From Chitinophagaceae bacterium (GTDB lineage Bacteria; Bacteroidota; Bacteroidia; Chitinophagales; Chitinophagaceae), in NCBI GenBank assembly GCA_019747455.1, contig JAIEQT010000125.1, positions 1 through 10,276 on the forward strand: a stretch of 10,276 nt of DNA, in the 5' to 3' direction. Both the position numbers and the translations under genes were made by a program. Under the pieces are notes generated by a model. It worked only from the letters and a program-made list of their open reading frames with translations. It made no database searches and had not been told where the DNA came from. Positions 7,210 to 10,276 of this stretch are shown here, piece by piece. Within the stretch, counting starts at the first letter, position 1, and every line of letters begins with the position of its first letter.

Positions 7210-7235
7210 GCTTAATAACCAGTAAACTGCCATTT

Positions 7236-10200
7236 ATGAATGTAATGAAGCTTGCCAAACCCATTATGTTGGGTGCGTTCGCTTGCCTGTTTGCGATCTT
7301 CTCGCATGCGCAAACGAAAACGGTTTCCGGTAAGGTAACCGATTCAAAAGACGGATCACCTTTAGTAGGTGCTTCTGTTGTTGCTAAAGGAACTAAAACA
7401 GGTACCCAAACCGGTGCCGATGGTACCTTTAAATTATCTGTTCCATCTAATGTTACCACTTTGGTAATTTCTTCTGTTGGTTTTGGTACCAAAGAAGTTA
7501 GTGCCAGTGGATCTGTGGATGTAGCTTTAACTGCTGCTGCTGATGCGCTTAGCGAAGTGGTAGTAGTTGGTTATGGTACCAGAAAAGCTAAAGACGTAAC
7601 AGGTTCTGTTGCGAAAATCACAGAAAAAGATTTTAACAAAGGACAGATTGCTTCTCCTGATCAGCTATTACAGGGCCGCGCTCCCGGTGTATTAGTTACA
7701 CCATCAAGCGGTGAGCCTGGTGCTGCTGCCACCATTAATATCCGTGGTACGGGTTCTATTTCTGGTGCCCAAGAGCCACTGTATGTAATTGATGGAGTGC
7801 CTTTGATTCAGGGTGGAACATTAGGTTCTGCTAGTGGTGTTGAAGGAAGCACTACTGCTAAAAACCCGCTTATTTTCTTAAACCCTAACGATATCGAAAA
7901 TATCACCGTTCTTAAAGACGCATCTGCTGCGGCTATTTACGGTTCTAGAGGTGCGAATGGGGTAATCTTGATTACCACCAAACAAGGTAAAGGTGGTCGT
8001 AAAGGAAGTTTCCAATTCTCTGCTAATACTAGTATTGCAGAAACTGCAAAGCGCTACAATTTAATGGGTGCTACTGATTTCTTAGTGGCCGCTAAAAAAG
8101 CTAATATCGATGGTGGTGCTGATCCAGTTGCTGCTGCCGACGCTGTTAAGCTTATTGATGGTGGTGCTAATACGAATTGGCAAGATCAGATTTTCCGTCG
8201 CGCTATATCTCAAGCATATAACTTAAGCTGGGGTTACAATAATAAAGGAACTACACTTCGTTTGAGTGGTTCTTATGATGATCAACAAGGTATTGTTAGA
8301 AACAGTAGCTTGAAGCGTGTTACAGGTCGTGTGAATTTCTCTCAGAAATTCTTAAAAGATAAAGCACGTTTTGACGCGAACATCACTTATTCTAATACAC
8401 GTAACCAATATCCTCCATTATCTAACAACGCAGGATATCAGGGTAGTTTGTTAGGTGCTGCTTTACAGTTTAACCCTACCAATCCTATCTATAATAAAGA
8501 TGGTTCTTTCTTCCAGCCGGGAGATCAGCGTAACCCGTCTCAAATGTTAGCTTATTTTGATGATAATGATAAAGTAAATCGTTTTTTGACCAATCTCTCA
8601 CTAAGCTATCAAATAACAAAAGATCTTACCTATAAAGCCGTAGTTGGTATTGACAATGGTAAATCTGAGCGTATTTCATTCGCAGATCCTCGTTTAGGTT
8701 CTAATGCTTATGGTGGTACCAGTGTGATCTTTGGTAAAGATTGGGGTAACCAAATTCAAGGTAACGGAAGAACAACTAAGCAGAACTTGGAAACCAAGTC
8801 GTTGCTAGTTGAACACTATGTTACTTATGATAAAACCTTTAATAATAAGCATAACATCAACGCTGTTGCCGGTTATTCTTACCAAAACTTTGAAACTCAA
8901 TATACCGGAAGCGTAGGTTGGGGTTTAAATACACCTGTAGTTAACCCAACTGATGTATTTGTTAAGAATTATAATAACTTCAAAAACTACGCAAAATTTG
9001 TTCCTGGTTATAACAGAAACGAATTACAGTCTACATTCGGTCGTTTAAACTATACTTATAATGATAAGTATTTCTTAACCGCTACTGTTCGTAGAGACGG
9101 TTCTTCTAAGTTTGGTGCCAACAACCGGTATGCTACTTTCCCTGCATTCGCTGCTAAATGGAGAGTAATGCAAGAAGGTTGGGCTGAGAAAGCACTTGGC
9201 AAGTGGTTTAGCGACGTGTCTATACGTGCTAACTACGGTCAATTAGGTAGCCAAGATAATTTAGGCTCTTATGCGGCATTGAACCTCCAGCAAACATTTG
9301 ATCCTAATACAGGATTAAGTACAGGTCCTGGTGCTACTACCCAGTTTATCCAACAAGGTAACCCTAATTTGAAATGGGAAACTGTTACTACTAAAGGTGT
9401 AGGTATCGACCTTACTTCAAAAGATAGAAGACTAAACATCACTGTAGATTATTACTACTCTACTCGTAAAGACATGTTGTTCTTCGCACCAACTCCAGGT
9501 GGTTTTGCACCTAATGCAAACTGGTGGATCAACTTAAATGGTAATGTAATCAACAAAGGTTGGGAAGCAAGTATTAGCTATAAAATCATCCAGGGTAAGA
9601 AATTCTCTTGGGATGCTAATTACAACATGACAACTGTTAATAACACAGTTACCGGTTTACCTAGCCCAATCAATACTGGTTCAGTAAGCGGACAAGGTTT
9701 AACAGGTGCATTTGCCCAAACCTTAACTAATGGTAATCCTATATTTACCTGGAGTATGCCTGTTTATCAAGGATTTGATGGTAACGGTAATGCCAGATAT
9801 GCTGCCGGTGCTTCAAACCAGTTATTAGGAACTGCATTACCTAACTTCTACGCAGGTTTAACTAACAACTTTACGTATGGAAGATGGAGTTTAAGTTTAT
9901 TTGTGAACGCAGTTTCAGGTTTCTACGTATATAATAATACAGCAAATGCTTTGTTCTTGAAAGGTAGCTTAAGAAATGCTCGTAACGTAACGTATGAAGC
10001 AGGTACCAGCCCTGAGAATCCATTTAACCCAGGTTCTGTATCTACCCGTTTCTTGGAGAAAGGAGATTTCATCCGTCTCTCTAACGCGAATTTGAGCTAT
10101 TCATTTAACATTAAGAGCAAAACAATTAAGACACTTAATGTGTTTGTATCTGGACAAAACCTTGCTTTATGGACTAAATACTCTGGTATAGATCCTGAAG

Positions 10201-10276
10201 TAAACGTAGATAAAAATATCAATGGTATCCCTTCAAGAGGATTTGACTATACGCAGTATCCTCGTCCAAGATTGGT
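7236..10276 (+). CDS. SusC/RagA-family TonB-dependent outer membrane receptor (3' end missing)
   Basis: Outer-membrane channel that imports glycans, peptides or other large substrates with energy from TonB, usually together with a SusD lipoprotein. The visible part has 1013 codons and no stop. Signal peptide residues 1-25 end SHA|Q. Residues 27-104 are a carboxypeptidase-regulatory-like domain (VSGKVTDSKDGSPLVGASV...). The SEVVVVGYGT segment at 106-115 holds the TonB-box region. The plug domain (about 116-249) contains QGRAPGV (146-152), LYVIDGVP (182-189) and DASAAAIYGSRGANGVILITT (228-248). The rest is a beta-barrel. The end, near TQYPRPRL, resembles the usual C-terminal strand of the family, so probably only about 10-15 residues are missing. 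There is no N-terminal STN domain, so signalling through an anti-sigma factor is not expected; the divergent LacI protein is the likely regulator. Arg codons are mainly CGT, unlike the AGA-rich TPR gene, which hints at high expression. ATG 7236 is chosen; ATG 7245 is a possible alternative. Confidence 0.96.
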   Translation, partial: MNVMKLAKPIMLGAFACLFAIFSHAQTKTVSGKVTDSKDGSPLVGASVVAKGTKTGTQTGADGTFKLSVPSNVTTLVISSVGFGTKEVSASGSVDVALTAAADALSEVVVVGYGTRKAKDVTGSVAKITEKDFNKGQIASPDQLLQGRAPGVLVTPSSGEPGAAATINIRGTGSISGAQEPLYVIDGVPLIQGGTLGSASGVEGSTTAKNPLIFLNPNDIENITVLKDASAAAIYGSRGANGVILITTKQGKGGRKGSFQFSANTSIAETAKRYNLMGATDFLVAAKKANIDGGADPVAAADAVKLIDGGANTNWQDQIFRRAISQAYNLSWGYNNKGTTLRLSGSYDDQQGIVRNSSLKRVTGRVNFSQKFLKDKARFDANITYSNTRNQYPPLSNNAGYQGSLLGAALQFNPTNPIYNKDGSFFQPGDQRNPSQMLAYFDDNDKVNRFLTNLSLSYQITKDLTYKAVVGIDNGKSERISFADPRLGSNAYGGTSVIFGKDWGNQIQGNGRTTKQNLETKSLLVEHYVTYDKTFNNKHNINAVAGYSYQNFETQYTGSVGWGLNTPVVNPTDVFVKNYNNFKNYAKFVPGYNRNELQSTFGRLNYTYNDKYFLTATVRRDGSSKFGANNRYATFPAFAAKWRVMQEGWAEKALGKWFSDVSIRANYGQLGSQDNLGSYAALNLQQTFDPNTGLSTGPGATTQFIQQGNPNLKWETVTTKGVGIDLTSKDRRLNITVDYYYSTRKDMLFFAPTPGGFAPNANWWINLNGNVINKGWEASISYKIIQGKKFSWDANYNMTTVNNTVTGLPSPINTGSVSGQGLTGAFAQTLTNGNPIFTWSMPVYQGFDGNGNARYAAGASNQLLGTALPNFYAGLTNNFTYGRWSLSLFVNAVSGFYVYNNTANALFLKGSLRNARNVTYEAGTSPENPFNPGSVSTRFLEKGDFIRLSNANLSYSFNIKSKTIKTLNVFVSGQNLALWTKYSGIDPEVNVDKNINGIPSRGFDYTQYPRPRL

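Larger units (their letters stand above)
6917..7235. promoter_or_regulatory. Divergent lacI-susC intergenic region
   Basis: This 319-bp AT-rich stretch has no credible gene and must hold the promoters of both divergent genes. It contains a 9-T run (6988-6996); five copies of a T-run followed by AG (7009-7015, 7033-7038, 7138-7146, 7152-7158, 7177-7185); two candidate LacI-type operator cores (6964-6973 and 7102-7110); a 6-bp inverted repeat next to lacI (6940-6958); and a 5-bp inverted repeat over a possible -7 box before susC. I found no convincing Bacteroidota -33/-7 pair for lacI on the - strand. A - strand ORF across this region is a shadow of the susC start. Confidence 0.7.

Noticed and set aside
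7061..7492. Minus-strand ORF of 143 codons across the susC promoter and start
   Set aside because: It is antisense to the clear SusC N-terminus, its other half is Lys/Phe-rich translation of T-runs, and it has no recognisable domain.

Overview
The window looks like chromosomal DNA of a member of Bacteroidota, most likely from the Chitinophagaceae or a related family (inference). It is AT-rich. It carries a SusC/RagA-type TonB-dependent receptor, Shine-Dalgarno motifs are not evident before the starts, and four of four predicted secreted proteins have Gln directly after the signal peptidase I site, a trait typical of this phylum. There is no tRNA, rRNA, CRISPR array, insertion sequence or phage gene.

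Left part (1-5926), all on the + strand: the last 16 codons of an unidentified gene; a secreted protein made almost entirely of 18 TPR units (55-2001); a small secreted LolA-like protein (2088-2804); a hairpin terminator or attenuator (2822-2863); and a 1004-residue secreted Asp-box (BNR/VPS10-like) double beta-propeller protein (2875-5889). A strong hairpin (5890-5926) closes this block and also serves the convergent gene on the other strand.

Right part (5924-10276): a LacI-family repressor on the - strand (5924-6916), a 319-bp divergent intergenic region with T-runs, short dyads and two candidate LacI-type operator cores, and a SusC-type outer-membrane receptor on the + strand (7236 to beyond the window end). 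This layout, a regulator divergent from a SusC gene, suggests the start of a glycan or oligomer uptake locus. A SusD partner and degradative enzymes would be expected just beyond 10276, but they are not visible here.

The left-hand genes share only an envelope destination. No common pathway can be shown. I see no clearly new multi-gene system. The points most worth a second look are the hairpin only 11 nt before the propeller gene, the candidate operators between lacI and susC, the uncertain chemistry of the propeller protein, and the 18-unit TPR solenoid.
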